Origin: CAZXFH01 sp964640055
Lineage (GTDB): Bacteria > Fidelibacterota > UBA2242 > JAFGTP01
Length of the DNA stretch: 64,000 bases
NCBI GenBank assembly: GCA_964640055.1
Contig: CAZXFH010000011.1
Coordinates: 1 to 64,000, forward strand
Direction: 5' to 3'
Part shown: positions 1-8,743 of the stretch, one piece after another
Position numbering within the stretch: the first letter of the stretch is position 1
Layout of the letters: every line of letters begins with the position of its first letter
Position numbers and translations under genes: made by a program
The notes under the pieces: generated by a model
Database searches by the model: none
What the model was told of the DNA's origin: nothing
Seen by the model: the letters and a program-made list of their open reading frames with translations, nothing else

Positions 1-27
1 AAAAAACCGACGATACCACACATTTTT

Positions 28-1932
28 TTACTGCTTAGAAACTTTCTCTACCAAATATTCATCATTTTTCTTGGCTTCTAAAAAGCCCCGCATGATTATT
101 TCACTTAGCAACCCGACAATTATAAATTGTAATCCTCCCAACAGGGAAAATAGCAGAATAATCAAAAAAGTTTGTCCATCAATGCCCCATTGAAATATTT
201 TGCCGCTCATAAATAAAAGGAAAGATAGTATACCACCCATGGAAGCAGCAAAAGTGGCAAATTTTCCGAAAAATAACAGCGGATGGGTTTTAAAACCGGT
301 AAAAAAACGCAGCGTGATCATATCCAGGACAACTTTCCAAACCCGTTCAAGGCCATATTTTGTTTTGCCAAATTGTCTCGGATAGTGTTTGACCGGTATT
401 TCCGCCACTTTGATTCCCAGCCAGGCTGCATAGGCCGGGATAAAGCGATGCATCTCACCATATAATTTTAAATTCTTGACAATTCCTTTTTTATAGGCTT
501 TCAAAGAACATCCGAAATCATGAATTCTGATGCCCGTCCCTTCAATCAATTTATTGATAATCCGATTGGCTATCTTGGATGGTATTTTACGTTTAAAGGC
601 CTTGTCTTTCCTGTTTTTTCGCCAACCACTGACCAGATCATAGCCTTCTCCCATTTTGTCCAGTAAACGGGGAATATCCGCTGGGTCATTCTGCAGATCG
701 GCATCCATAGTGATCACCACATCGCCGGCTGCATATCTGAAACCGGCGGCAAAAGCAGCTGTTTGTCCATAATTACGCCGAAATTTAATCACAGCTATAT
801 GATTATTTTTTTGAGAAAGATCATTTATTATTTCAGGGGAATTATCTGTACTGCCGTCATCAATAAATATGATTTCATAATTTTTATTAAGGTTCTCTAA
901 TACCTGATTCAATTTATTATATAAAATAATGATCGATCCCTCTTCATTATAAACCGGAATCACGATGGAGATATCTATTTGTTCATTTCTCTCCTGTTGT
1001 ATATCGCTTGAATCCATAATCTGCATGGGATTGATGGTATTGCTCAGCTTGATGGTATCTTTCTCAAAAGGTGCTGATTTCAGGATGGGAATAAATTCCC
1101 GCCACACATCAATGGAATCACTCACCTTGCCTTCCACTGTGTAAGTTAAGGCCAATAAGGCGCGGATATTTTCAGCTTCCGGTTCAATTTTTAGGGCGCT
1201 GCGTAAATCCGCTCTAGCTTCCGTTAATTTACCCAGGTTTAAACGGCTATACCCCCGGTGATAAAGTGCATTCACATTTTGAGGATCCTTCCGGATAATG
1301 TGGGTAAAAGCCCTGACCGCCTCTGCATATTGTTTTAACAGTGAATAAATCACCCCTTTATTAAATAAGAGTTCTATATCTGCGCCATCCGCCCCTAAAT
1401 AAGCCTCAATAACCGCCAACCCCTTTTGATATTCTTTTCTCTCGGTGTACAGACTGGACAGATTGACAGCCGGTAAATTAAAGTTCCGGTCAATTTTTTG
1501 GGCTTTTTTATAATAATATTCTGCTTTTTTGTAATTACCTGTCTCATGATAAATACTGCCCATATCATTACATATTTCTACTTTCTGAGGGGCAGACTCG
1601 TGCGCATCCTGCAGATATTTAAGGGCGTATTTTAGTTTTCCCTTTAAATAGTATATGCGCCCTAAACCGTAAAGGGCTTGGTGGTTTGTTTTATCTATAT
1701 GATGGGCTTTTACAAAATATTTCAATGCTTCACGATACTGGTGAATATACAGGTGTATCTCCCCCAGTAATAAATTCAAATGCAGGTCAAGCGGATTTTT
1801 CAGATAAATTTCTTCCAATACATCCAGGGCTTCCGCATAATTCTGGGCCTGGATCTTATCCTCTATCTTACCAATTTCCTGGGAAGTAATATTTTTAAGG
1901 TTATCTGTATCGGTGAAATATTGTGCCTTCAT
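28..1932 (-). CDS. TPR-repeat / family 2 glycosyltransferase fusion, membrane anchored
   Basis: 634 residues. Residues about 25-295 are a run of TPR-type helical pairs. Residues about 320-545 are a GT-A family 2 glycosyltransferase of the DPM1/GtrB kind, with VIPVYNEE, IDDGSTD and MDADLQNDP (nucleotide/metal site) visible. Two hydrophobic segments follow at about 555-583 and 592-616, as in polyprenyl-phosphate glycosyltransferases. The family transfers a sugar from a nucleotide donor to a lipid carrier at the inner face of the membrane. The TPR part is unusual and may bind a protein partner. It lies 300 bases downstream of csrA at the end of the flagellar run, so a role in flagellin or surface glycosylation is possible but unproven. 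No good ribosome site sits close to the ATG (GGGAGG is about 17 bases upstream). Confidence 0.85.
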   Translation of the reverse strand: MKAQYFTDTDNLKNITSQEIGKIEDKIQAQNYAEALDVLEEIYLKNPLDLHLNLLLGEIHLYIHQYREALKYFVKAHHIDKTNHQALYGLGRIYYLKGKLKYALKYLQDAHESAPQKVEICNDMGSIYHETGNYKKAEYYYKKAQKIDRNFNLPAVNLSSLYTERKEYQKGLAVIEAYLGADGADIELLFNKGVIYSLLKQYAEAVRAFTHIIRKDPQNVNALYHRGYSRLNLGKLTEARADLRSALKIEPEAENIRALLALTYTVEGKVSDSIDVWREFIPILKSAPFEKDTIKLSNTINPMQIMDSSDIQQERNEQIDISIVIPVYNEEGSIIILYNKLNQVLENLNKNYEIIFIDDGSTDNSPEIINDLSQKNNHIAVIKFRRNYGQTAAFAAGFRYAAGDVVITMDADLQNDPADIPRLLDKMGEGYDLVSGWRKNRKDKAFKRKIPSKIANRIINKLIEGTGIRIHDFGCSLKAYKKGIVKNLKLYGEMHRFIPAYAAWLGIKVAEIPVKHYPRQFGKTKYGLERVWKVVLDMITLRFFTGFKTHPLLFFGKFATFAASMGGILSFLLFMSGKIFQWGIDGQTFLIILLFSLLGGLQFIIVGLLSEIIMRGFLEAKKNDEYLVEKVSKQ

Positions 1933-2233
1933 CTGCTCACGGCTTCGCCTCCCTTAGTCCCATTAACCGGTTAAAGGAGGCAATTTAAATTGTTAATAAT
2001 TAATTACTTGGAACGACACGTTGTTTTTGCAGTTACCGTTAGTGTCATCCCGCTCATCAGGCTGCTATCTATGCTTAAACAGAAGTGATAAACACCATCG
2101 ACTTCCATTAGCCGCACAGGAAAATAATCGGGAAAAAAGATACATTACAATTTTGACAATGTATTTAATAATCAGGCCGATAAAAAATCTGGCCCTGACT
2201 TCAAATCCTCTTGGCGTCACCCACCGATGCATA
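1933..2233. other. Intergenic region, no gene recognised
   Basis: A 300-base gap between csrA and the TPR/glycosyltransferase gene. It contains a 7-bp hairpin with one bulge (2172-2198, TCAGGCC paired with GGCCCTGA) that could end the csrA transcript, but no T-run follows it on the minus strand, so a terminator is not claimed. A perfect 12-bp palindrome TTAACCGGTTAA lies at 1962-1973. No convincing promoter for the downstream gene was found. Confidence 0.4.
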
Positions 2234-2464
2234 TTACGACCTTTTGATCAAGTCCTTCAACATATCGGGTTGATTGATATCTGAAACCAGCGAGGCCTGG
2301 TTTTCTGCTTTTATACGTTTATAAACTTCTTCGCGGTGAACGGGAATACGGCGCGGGGCACTGATGCCTATTTTAGTCTGGCCGCCGGATGATTCCAGTA
2401 CCGAAATGACAATGTCATTTCCGATGCGGATACTTTCATTACACTTCCGTGTTAATACCAGCAT
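2234..2464 (-). CDS. csrA: Carbon storage regulator CsrA
   Basis: 76 residues, slightly longer than the usual 60-70. It begins MLVLTRK with ESIRIGNDI and later IGISAPRRIPVHREE, the signature of the RNA-binding CsrA dimer. CsrA binds GGA motifs in mRNA leaders, often over the ribosome site, and represses translation. It directly follows fliW, its protein antagonist, in the flgK-flgL-fliW-csrA order typical of bacteria that couple hook/flagellin assembly to translation. The last ~20 residues are a lineage-specific tail. Confidence 0.97.
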   Translation of the reverse strand: MLVLTRKCNESIRIGNDIVISVLESSGGQTKIGISAPRRIPVHREEVYKRIKAENQASLVSDINQPDMLKDLIKRS

Positions 2465-2514
2465 TCTCCCTCCCTGGAGATGTAATTGCTTTATTTTTAA
2501 TGATTGATTTCATT

Positions 2515-2979
2515 TTATTGGCTCACATTGGCTACTTTTAATGGATATTCACCCTGTAGATTCTTATGGTCTAAAATAATCTGGTTGCCTTGGCCACACT
2601 GCTTATTGACAATTAAAGGGGCTTTCGTATTGGCGACGAACTGTTTGGTCTGCGGTTTGACTCTTAAAATAACAAATATTTCAACATCCTTCTGGTATTC
2701 CGCATTTATCTTGTGTAATTCCCCTTTGGGAATAGAGACATTTTGATAAGGTTTTAAGTACCTGGCGTTCAGCACGATCATGCCTAACTCCGGCTCCTCC
2801 AGAGAACGAAATAGTTGGAAAGGGGGATAGTCCTTTAATTCTTCAAAAGTAAATTCACATAGATTTTCAAATCCCGGTATTCCATAGTGAAAATTGATCG
2901 GTTTCCCGATTTTTTCCACCGGCCCGAAAAGAGTCGGGGTTTTCTGTTTGGCTTGTTGATATTGTACTTCTCTGGACAT
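2515..2979 (-). CDS. fliW: Flagellar assembly factor FliW
   Basis: 154 residues with the FliW landmarks FHYGIPGFE near residue 30, a PPFQLFRSLEEPEL strand region and a C-terminal NTKAPLIVN followed by QIIL. FliW binds flagellin or CsrA in a partner-switching loop: when flagellin is exported FliW frees itself and blocks CsrA. The start lies six bases after flgL and the next gene is csrA, so the three are almost certainly co-transcribed. Flagellin itself is not in this window. Confidence 0.95.
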   Translation of the reverse strand: MSREVQYQQAKQKTPTLFGPVEKIGKPINFHYGIPGFENLCEFTFEELKDYPPFQLFRSLEEPELGMIVLNARYLKPYQNVSIPKGELHKINAEYQKDVEIFVILRVKPQTKQFVANTKAPLIVNKQCGQGNQIILDHKNLQGEYPLKVANVSQ

Positions 2980-2985
2980 AACTCT

Positions 2986-3870
2986 TTATCTGATGAAATT
3001 TAGTATATTAAAATGGATTGCATCCGAGGTGGTTTTTAAGGCGGCTTTATAGGCCATTTCCTGGGCATTGTAATTGGTTATTGCCTCGGTTATATCGGTG
3101 TCCTCTGTCTTTGATAAATAGGATTTCAGGTTGAGATTGGCTGTTTCCAATCGCTGTTGGGTCGCTTCCAGCTGTTTGCGTAAAGATCCCATGGCAGAGT
3201 TTACCGACAGCAATTGGTCAGAAGAATCTTTAATAGCATCAATTGACTGGCTAACTCCTAGGGTATCGTCGTTTTCCAGGGCTGTTTTCAGATCACTTAG
3301 CGAGGAAAATATTTGGGTGTTCATCAGCTGAGATCCTTGCACATTAATAGCAACATTAAAACGATCTGCCACACGCCGATAGATTGTATTGGCATTTCCC
3401 TGATAATCAACCGTCGACCCATCATAAGTAAAGGGCGCATCTCCTTTGGTGAGTGTGCCGCCAAATAGATATTTATCCATATAAGTACTGTTCCCCAAAG
3501 AAACAATTTCTTCAATAATATCGTCCACTTGTTCTGCCAGTGCGTGGCGTGAGCCGCTGCTGTTATTGGACAGATCCGCTGCTTGAGTAGCTACCTCTTT
3601 GGCATCCATGATCCGGGCATGGATTTGGTCTAGGACCTCAGTTGAAGTGCTGATCCAACCTTTCGTATAGGCCAAGGTATTGAGATACTGTTCGTTTTTA
3701 TTGATCATGTTCCGGAAGCGGTTGCCTTTGGAAAATCGGACAGGATCATCCGAAGCCTCCCGGACCTTTTTACCGGTTGAAATTGCATTTTGTTCCGTAT
3801 ACATATTTTCCCGAGTCTGCTGTATATTTTTCAACAGATTACGGGCGATCATTGATTCTGTAACACGCAT
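2986..3870 (-). CDS. flgL: Flagellar hook-associated protein 3 (hook-filament junction) FlgL
   Basis: 294 residues. The N-terminus MRVTESMIARNLLKNIQ and ASDDPVRFSKGNRFRNMI are the flagellin-like D0/D1 coiled-coil region of FlgL, and the C-terminus (EDTDITEAITNYNAQEMAYKAAL) is the matching D0 helix. It is exported by the flagellar type III system and forms the adapter layer between FlgK and the filament. It follows flgK by 56 bases in the same operon. Length is normal for the family. Confidence 0.96.
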   Translation of the reverse strand: MRVTESMIARNLLKNIQQTRENMYTEQNAISTGKKVREASDDPVRFSKGNRFRNMINKNEQYLNTLAYTKGWISTSTEVLDQIHARIMDAKEVATQAADLSNNSSGSRHALAEQVDDIIEEIVSLGNSTYMDKYLFGGTLTKGDAPFTYDGSTVDYQGNANTIYRRVADRFNVAINVQGSQLMNTQIFSSLSDLKTALENDDTLGVSQSIDAIKDSSDQLLSVNSAMGSLRKQLEATQQRLETANLNLKSYLSKTEDTDITEAITNYNAQEMAYKAALKTTSDAIHFNILNFIR

Positions 3871-3926
3871 AGCATCCCCTTTAGCACATATTTCTATTTT
3901 TTGGGCTTAATCTCATACATATTAGA

Positions 3927-5285
3927 CTAGATTAAATTCAATACAGTCAGCATCATATCATTTACGGTATTCACAACCTTGGCGGCGGCTTGGTATCCCT
4001 GCTCGTACTGGGTTAAATTAACCATTTCTTCATCCAGCGAAACCCCAGAAATCGAATCCTTTTGGTTTTGTAAATTTTGCACGACCTTCCCTTGACTGGT
4101 GCTTAAATATTCGGATTCCTGTATTTTACTACCGATTTCAGTCACCAGAGAATTATAAAAATCCGCTGGGGTTGTTCCTTGCAAACTATCGCGGGACTGA
4201 AGATCGTATATGGCCTGCGCAATGACACCATTGCCAGGTTCATTATCTCGATTAGTAGTAGCGATCAAGGCCGGATTGGACCGGACTTCACTATTAATTC
4301 TAAAATTTCCTGCAGTGGTAACATCCTCCGCAAAAAAATTAATACCGGTGGTTCCTTCGGTATTATATCCATTTTTATGGATGGCATTAACTTGATTGGC
4401 AATATTTTTCGCCAGGGTGTTTAACTGCTCTAAATAATTGGGGATATGCTCATTATACATTTCAATCAGACTGCCGATCTCCCCCGAATTGATGGATACC
4501 TGCTGGTTTGCTTGGCCGCTGATTATATTAATCACCGACTGATCACCCTCACCGCTGCTGCTGACACTGAGCTCATTAATCGTATTATGAGATACAAGGA
4601 GTTGACCACCCGCAAACAAGGATACCTGTCCCTTATCGCCTTCACGTACTTCAATATTGATAAGGTCTGATAGATCCCGGACAAGTAAATCTCTTTGATC
4701 CATTAAATCATCTGATGAGTTCGACATGATCTGTTTATTTAACTGTTTTAACTGGCTTAATTTCTGGTTTACGACTTCTACTTTGCGTCCTACATCTCCA
4801 TGAATACTATTTCTTAATTGATTTAAATCATTATAAACCCGGTTAAAATTTTGTGCCAGCGATAAGCTCTTATCCCGGACAATCGTACGCCCATACTGAC
4901 TTTCAGGATCATTGGCCAATTCACTCCAGGCATTCCAAAATTCCGTCAGGGTATTGGCCAATCCCGATTCATAGGGTTCCCCAAAAATATCTTCCACTTG
5001 CTTGAAGATCATTTCATCCATTTCATATTTTTTAAAATAATGGTTCTGCCGGCTTAATTGGTTCTCGATAAAACGATTATGAACCCGCTGCAGGGTTTCA
5101 TGGGAAGTCTGACTATTAATTTGATTGAAACCGAGCAGCGATCCGTTGAGCGCTTCAAAATTAGTGCGCCGGCGACTGTAGCCCTTGGTATTAACATTAG
5201 AAATATTTTTAGAAGTAACATCGATGGCTGACCGGTGTGATAATAGGGCGCGTTTGGATATATCTAAAATACTGGAAATTGACAT
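3927..5285 (-). CDS. flgK: Flagellar hook-associated protein 1 FlgK
   Basis: 452 residues. The N-terminal rod-family motif (LLSHRSAIDVTSKNISNVNT, then KGYSRR) and the C-terminal motif (GVSLDEEMVNLTQYEQGYQA, then AAKVVNTVNDM) bracket a variable centre, as expected for the hook cap-side junction protein. It is exported and sits between hook and FlgL. It lies seven bases after flgN, which encodes its chaperone, and ahead of flgL. Confidence 0.97.
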   Translation of the reverse strand: MSISSILDISKRALLSHRSAIDVTSKNISNVNTKGYSRRRTNFEALNGSLLGFNQINSQTSHETLQRVHNRFIENQLSRQNHYFKKYEMDEMIFKQVEDIFGEPYESGLANTLTEFWNAWSELANDPESQYGRTIVRDKSLSLAQNFNRVYNDLNQLRNSIHGDVGRKVEVVNQKLSQLKQLNKQIMSNSSDDLMDQRDLLVRDLSDLINIEVREGDKGQVSLFAGGQLLVSHNTINELSVSSSGEGDQSVINIISGQANQQVSINSGEIGSLIEMYNEHIPNYLEQLNTLAKNIANQVNAIHKNGYNTEGTTGINFFAEDVTTAGNFRINSEVRSNPALIATTNRDNEPGNGVIAQAIYDLQSRDSLQGTTPADFYNSLVTEIGSKIQESEYLSTSQGKVVQNLQNQKDSISGVSLDEEMVNLTQYEQGYQAAAKVVNTVNDMMLTVLNLI

Positions 5286-5292
5286 AAATCCC

Positions 5293-5811
5293 TCAAATTT
5301 GAAAATCTAACATTTTATTACCGGCCTGTTTCATATGCACCACACCATCCATACCATAAACATTATTATCCTCGTTATCCACATTAAGAAACAGATGGGC
5401 CAATCCTTTAACATGTTCAATTGAAAAATCCAGTAATAGTTTGTTCTCATTATTGATCCGGGTGATCTGGTTTAAAACATTTTTTAACCGGTAGCGTAAA
5501 TTTGACAATTTTACTGTATCGGCTGTGTCAGCCATTTCAATAAATATTTTCAACTTAGGCTCCGGTTCTTTCAGGTTCAATTTTTGCCTAAGCCGCTTTT
5601 GCATCTCCTGACGTTTTTTTGCAATGGCTAAACTTTCATTAATTAAGGTTTTTTCTGTAGCGACGAACTCTTTTAATTCCTCAATCTGACCGGCAATGAT
5701 GGCGTCCTGCTTTTTTTGAATCACCCCGGCCATCTTTTCATACATAGCAACTTCTTGGTTCAGGATATTGATTAATCCTTCAAAGGGGTGCATTGTCTCA
5801 ACGTCAGTCAT
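5293..5811 (-). CDS. flgN: FlgN-type export chaperone for FlgK/FlgL
   Basis: 172 residues, all helical with a long central coiled coil (residues about 15-140). FlgN-family proteins are cytosolic chaperones that keep FlgK and FlgL competent for export. The call rests on the coiled-coil profile, size and placement between flgJ and flgK. Sequence motifs in this family are weak. No flgM (anti-sigma28) gene lies in the four-base gap on its upstream side, where one is often found. Confidence 0.8.
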   Translation of the reverse strand: MTDVETMHPFEGLINILNQEVAMYEKMAGVIQKKQDAIIAGQIEELKEFVATEKTLINESLAIAKKRQEMQKRLRQKLNLKEPEPKLKIFIEMADTADTVKLSNLRYRLKNVLNQITRINNENKLLLDFSIEHVKGLAHLFLNVDNEDNNVYGMDGVVHMKQAGNKMLDFQI

Positions 5812-5815
5812 AAAT

Positions 5816-6223
5816 TTACTCTTCCTTTACGCTTTTTATGAAATCCAGGGTGTTTATTTCGGCTGCTGCTTGTTTGGATTGAATTTCCTGCAGCTGCATC
5901 ATTTGCGTATGGTCCATTTTTTTCAGTGAGTTGAAAATCACTTCTGATAAGCCAACACCGCCACCCTCCGCCAGGGCTTTACCCATGATCGAGCCAAACA
6001 TCATGGAAGGCAGATTATTATCTGAACCACCCCAAGGATTCTTGGGGATGGTCTTGCGCATGGCTTTAACCATTTGGGTTAAGAATATGGCCTCCATTTC
6101 CCGTGCTTGCTCCCGAATTTGGATATTCCGGGCCTTCTGCGTCTGGGGCAATCCTTGGTTTTGCTTATTTACAATACTATCACTCATCAGCTGGGTTGCT
6201 ATCTTTTTAATGTCCAATTCCAT
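5816..6223 (-). CDS. flgJ: Rod-cap protein FlgJ, rod-binding domain only
   Basis: 135 residues from the ATG used here (a GTG lies one codon upstream). It contains the rod-binding signature (REMEAIFLTQMVKAMRKTIP, then MFGSIMGKALAEGGGVGL). It lacks the C-terminal peptidoglycan hydrolase domain of the enteric protein, as is common outside gammaproteobacteria. In the family it caps the growing rod in the periplasm. It lies immediately after flgI in the flgA-H-I-J order. Confidence 0.92.
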   Translation of the reverse strand: MELDIKKIATQLMSDSIVNKQNQGLPQTQKARNIQIREQAREMEAIFLTQMVKAMRKTIPKNPWGGSDNNLPSMMFGSIMGKALAEGGGVGLSEVIFNSLKKMDHTQMMQLQEIQSKQAAAEINTLDFIKSVKEE

Positions 6224-6232
6224 CACCCAAAC

Positions 6233-7402
6233 TCACATAATAATTAGCTCAGCATTCAAGGACCCGGCTTCCTTGATGGCTTGAAATATGGCAATAATAT
6301 CCCGCGGCCGCAGACCCAGTTCGTTCATAGCAGCGGCTAGGTCCCTGACCGTTGCATTTTGCTTTATTGCCGCCGTAGTGGCAACATCTTCCTGAACTGT
6401 GGTTTCGGTAACATACTCAACCACGGTCCGGCCGGTATTGCTAAAAGGAGCGGCAGGTTGCGAAATGATCGGTCTCCGCTTGATCTGAATGGTCAAGGCG
6501 CCATGGGAGATCATTATTTCACTGATCTTCACATTGCCACCGGCTACCACTGTGCCGGTCCGCTCATTGATCACCACGCGTGCGTCAATATCCGGTTCCA
6601 CAGTCAAGGTTTCCACACTGGCAATAAAAAATACCACATCCTCTTTGGTCGTCACATCACCCGGTAAATCGATCTCGATTACTCCCCCGTTTATAGGCCG
6701 TGCCAGTTGATTATTCCGATTGCCACTCCCCCGGTCTATCAGCGCTTTGTTGATTTTGGCCGCAATGCGGCCGGCTGTCACAAAATCGGACTGATTTAAG
6801 AGCAGACGCACCGGCTTGTCCAGTTGAATCTGATTCTGAATCGGCAGTGCCTCTATCAAAGTCGCGCCGTTGGGAACCCGTCCGGTCAAGGCATGGTTTT
6901 TACGCACTTTTTCCCCGGCTGTGGTTTCTATATTATAGCCACCAATCGAAATAGGCCCCTGAGCCTGGGCATAACAGGTTCTATCCGGAGTTAACAGTGG
7001 TGTCATCAGTAACACGCCACCTTCCAGACTGGTCGCATCCCCCAGTGAGGAAACATTGACATCAAAACTGGAGCCGATTCGTCCGAAAGCGGGTGTTTTG
7101 GCGGTAACCATGACTGCGGCCACATTGCGGGTCCGTAAATTTTCCCGGGGCACTGTGATTCCAAAACGCTCCAGCATATTACTAATACTCTGTACTGTAA
7201 AAACAGCCCCATAATTGCGGCTGGCCCGATCTCCGGTACCATTCAGCCCGGTAACAAGGCCATATCCAACCAGAGAGATCTGTTGCGTGTTTTCCACCCG
7301 GGATATATCTTTCAGGCGTACTTCTGCTTCAGATAGTGACCCTAAAACAACGAACATAAGAAAAACTAAAATAACCGGTTTTTTTAGATATGCTCTCATC
7401 AT
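6233..7402 (-). CDS. flgI: Flagellar P-ring protein FlgI
   Basis: 389 residues with a signal peptide (cleavage probably after the first ~26 residues, before EVRLKDI). Strong FlgI blocks include LVGYGLVTGLNGTGD, ITVPRENLRTRNVAAVMVTA, VNVSSLGDATSLEGG and VVINERTGTVVAGG. It forms the peptidoglycan-level ring around the rod. The ATG overlaps the flgH stop (ATGA arrangement), and a second ATG is one codon inside. Its presence, with FlgH, is direct evidence for a diderm envelope. Confidence 0.98.
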   Translation of the reverse strand: MMRAYLKKPVILVFLMFVVLGSLSEAEVRLKDISRVENTQQISLVGYGLVTGLNGTGDRASRNYGAVFTVQSISNMLERFGITVPRENLRTRNVAAVMVTAKTPAFGRIGSSFDVNVSSLGDATSLEGGVLLMTPLLTPDRTCYAQAQGPISIGGYNIETTAGEKVRKNHALTGRVPNGATLIEALPIQNQIQLDKPVRLLLNQSDFVTAGRIAAKINKALIDRGSGNRNNQLARPINGGVIEIDLPGDVTTKEDVVFFIASVETLTVEPDIDARVVINERTGTVVAGGNVKISEIMISHGALTIQIKRRPIISQPAAPFSNTGRTVVEYVTETTVQEDVATTAAIKQNATVRDLAAAMNELGLRPRDIIAIFQAIKEAGSLNAELIIM

Positions 7403-8019
7403 CCGATCACTCCGAACAAACTGGCGGCTATCAATCCAATCCCTAGCACCCAGGTGAACAAACGGTTAAAAGAACCCGGCTTTAAAAACTTATTGGTAAC
7501 ACCACTTTTACGGTAAATGATCTGCGCATTAGCCACATTATAGGAATATACGGTGTTATCGGTATGTATATCACGTGAACGTACCAACCCTTTCAACTGC
7601 ATCACATTTTTTTCACCATTGACTTCCAAAGTTCGTTCTCCTTGAATTCGGAACATTCCATGGCCGGTCTCTTCAACAATGGTGGCGGATATCTTACCGG
7701 TTAAACGCTCACTCTGTTTTGTTCCCTCCTGTCCGTCATAGGAATTGCTTAAACCACTGGATGCCCCGAACAGAGGCAAAAAATCGGTTATATTGCCTTT
7801 CATGGAACCTTCTGCCGACAGATCTGAACGCGAAGAACTCTTTACCTTTGATTCTCGGGATGCATTGGCCTGCTCTACGACCAATACCGTAATCACATCT
7901 CCTACCTGATGCGCCTTTAAATCGGAAAAAAACGATTGGGCGCTCTTCCCGGTGGTCTGTGCCCCTAAAAAACAAATACTCAACACACAAATTAAGACAA
8001 TAGAAATTGTATTCTTCAT
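7399..8019 (-). CDS. flgH: Flagellar L-ring protein FlgH
   Basis: 206 residues from the ATG chosen because AGAGAAG lies just upstream; an ATG seven codons earlier would overlap flgA. Recognised by HQVGDVITVLVVEQANASR, GERTLEVNGEKNVMQLKG and VRSRDIHTDNTVYSYNVANA. FlgH forms the outer-membrane ring and is normally a lipoprotein. Here the signal region reads LSICFLGAQ, where the residue before Cys is Ile rather than Gly/Ala/Ser, so the lipobox is doubtful. The C-terminal ~20 residues are strongly hydrophobic (LFTWVLGIGLIAASLFGVIG). Confidence 0.95.
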   Translation of the reverse strand: MKNTISIVLICVLSICFLGAQTTGKSAQSFFSDLKAHQVGDVITVLVVEQANASRESKVKSSSRSDLSAEGSMKGNITDFLPLFGASSGLSNSYDGQEGTKQSERLTGKISATIVEETGHGMFRIQGERTLEVNGEKNVMQLKGLVRSRDIHTDNTVYSYNVANAQIIYRKSGVTNKFLKPGSFNRLFTWVLGIGLIAASLFGVIG

Positions 8020-8029
8020 AGTCTTCTCT

Positions 8030-8734
8030 TTATAATTCAACCTGCACCAATTCTGGTGATTTTAGTTGCCCTTGCATCTGCCGGCGGCTGGTTTCTATCA
8101 TCACCGGAACCGGATCACCGATCACGCCATCCTGTCGCACCCAGCCTCTGGTTTTAATTATAATATTTCCGCTAATAAGATGAACCGCAACCTTTTCTCC
8201 CCGCTGAATATCCGGTTTATGTTTAAGCATGGCTTTTGTAATGGGCTCACCTTTCCGAATCAATTGTTTGCAAATCCATTCGGCTTCAAAATCAGTTTCC
8301 CGAAAATATTGAGACAGGTTGGCGGAAACTTTTACCGGCTGCAAGGCAACTTTTTGAGCACTTAAAGTTTCGCCGTAACTCAGCTTTTCCTGGGCCACTA
8401 AAACCGGTAAAGTAAGACTCGTGCTCAGGGTAATACGATGGGTATTTTGCAGCTGCTGACCTTGCCAAACCTCCAACCACAGAGTCTGATGTCCCAGTCG
8501 AACCGGGAATTGATTTGTTTTTAAAGTAATTCGCTGCGCCTGTAATGCTTTCTCATTAAACGAGGGGGCATGATAGATTTTTAACTCGATTTTATCAGGA
8601 GAAACTTGCAGTTCCTTCGCAAAGTAATCTACGATTTGCTGCTCTATTTTTTGAGATAATTGCGCGGAGCCGGTTATCGAACCGCTTAAAAAGAATAAGA
8701 TTAAAAATAAACAACTAATTATCTTAAACTGCAT
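8030..8734 (-). CDS. flgA: Flagellar P-ring assembly chaperone FlgA
   Basis: 234 residues with an N-terminal signal peptide (first ~24 residues) and a C-terminal SAF-type domain (LVAQEKLSYGETLSAQKVAL, RKGEPITKAMLKHKPDIQRG, and a final DGVIGDPVPV segment). FlgA is a periplasmic chaperone for FlgI polymerisation. The gene sits between flgG and flgH, with a 10-base gap to the chosen flgH start. Confidence 0.94.
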   Translation of the reverse strand: MQFKIISCLFLILFFLSGSITGSAQLSQKIEQQIVDYFAKELQVSPDKIELKIYHAPSFNEKALQAQRITLKTNQFPVRLGHQTLWLEVWQGQQLQNTHRITLSTSLTLPVLVAQEKLSYGETLSAQKVALQPVKVSANLSQYFRETDFEAEWICKQLIRKGEPITKAMLKHKPDIQRGEKVAVHLISGNIIIKTRGWVRQDGVIGDPVPVMIETSRRQMQGQLKSPELVQVEL

Positions 8735-8743
8735 ACTCGTGAT

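Noticed and set aside
1962..2088. AAAGGAGG followed by a possible 33-codon hydrophobic peptide (TTG at 1990, plus strand), and palindrome TTAACCGGTTAA
   Set aside because: TTG start, plus strand against a fully minus-strand region, no family; 12-bp palindromes are expected by chance around 15 times in 64 kb.
2157..2183. Plus-strand GCCGATAA, a perfect sigma28 -10, that would drive RNA antisense to csrA
   Set aside because: The -35 at the right spacing is only CAAT, an 8-mer of this kind is expected about twice by chance in the window, and it coincides with a hairpin stem.
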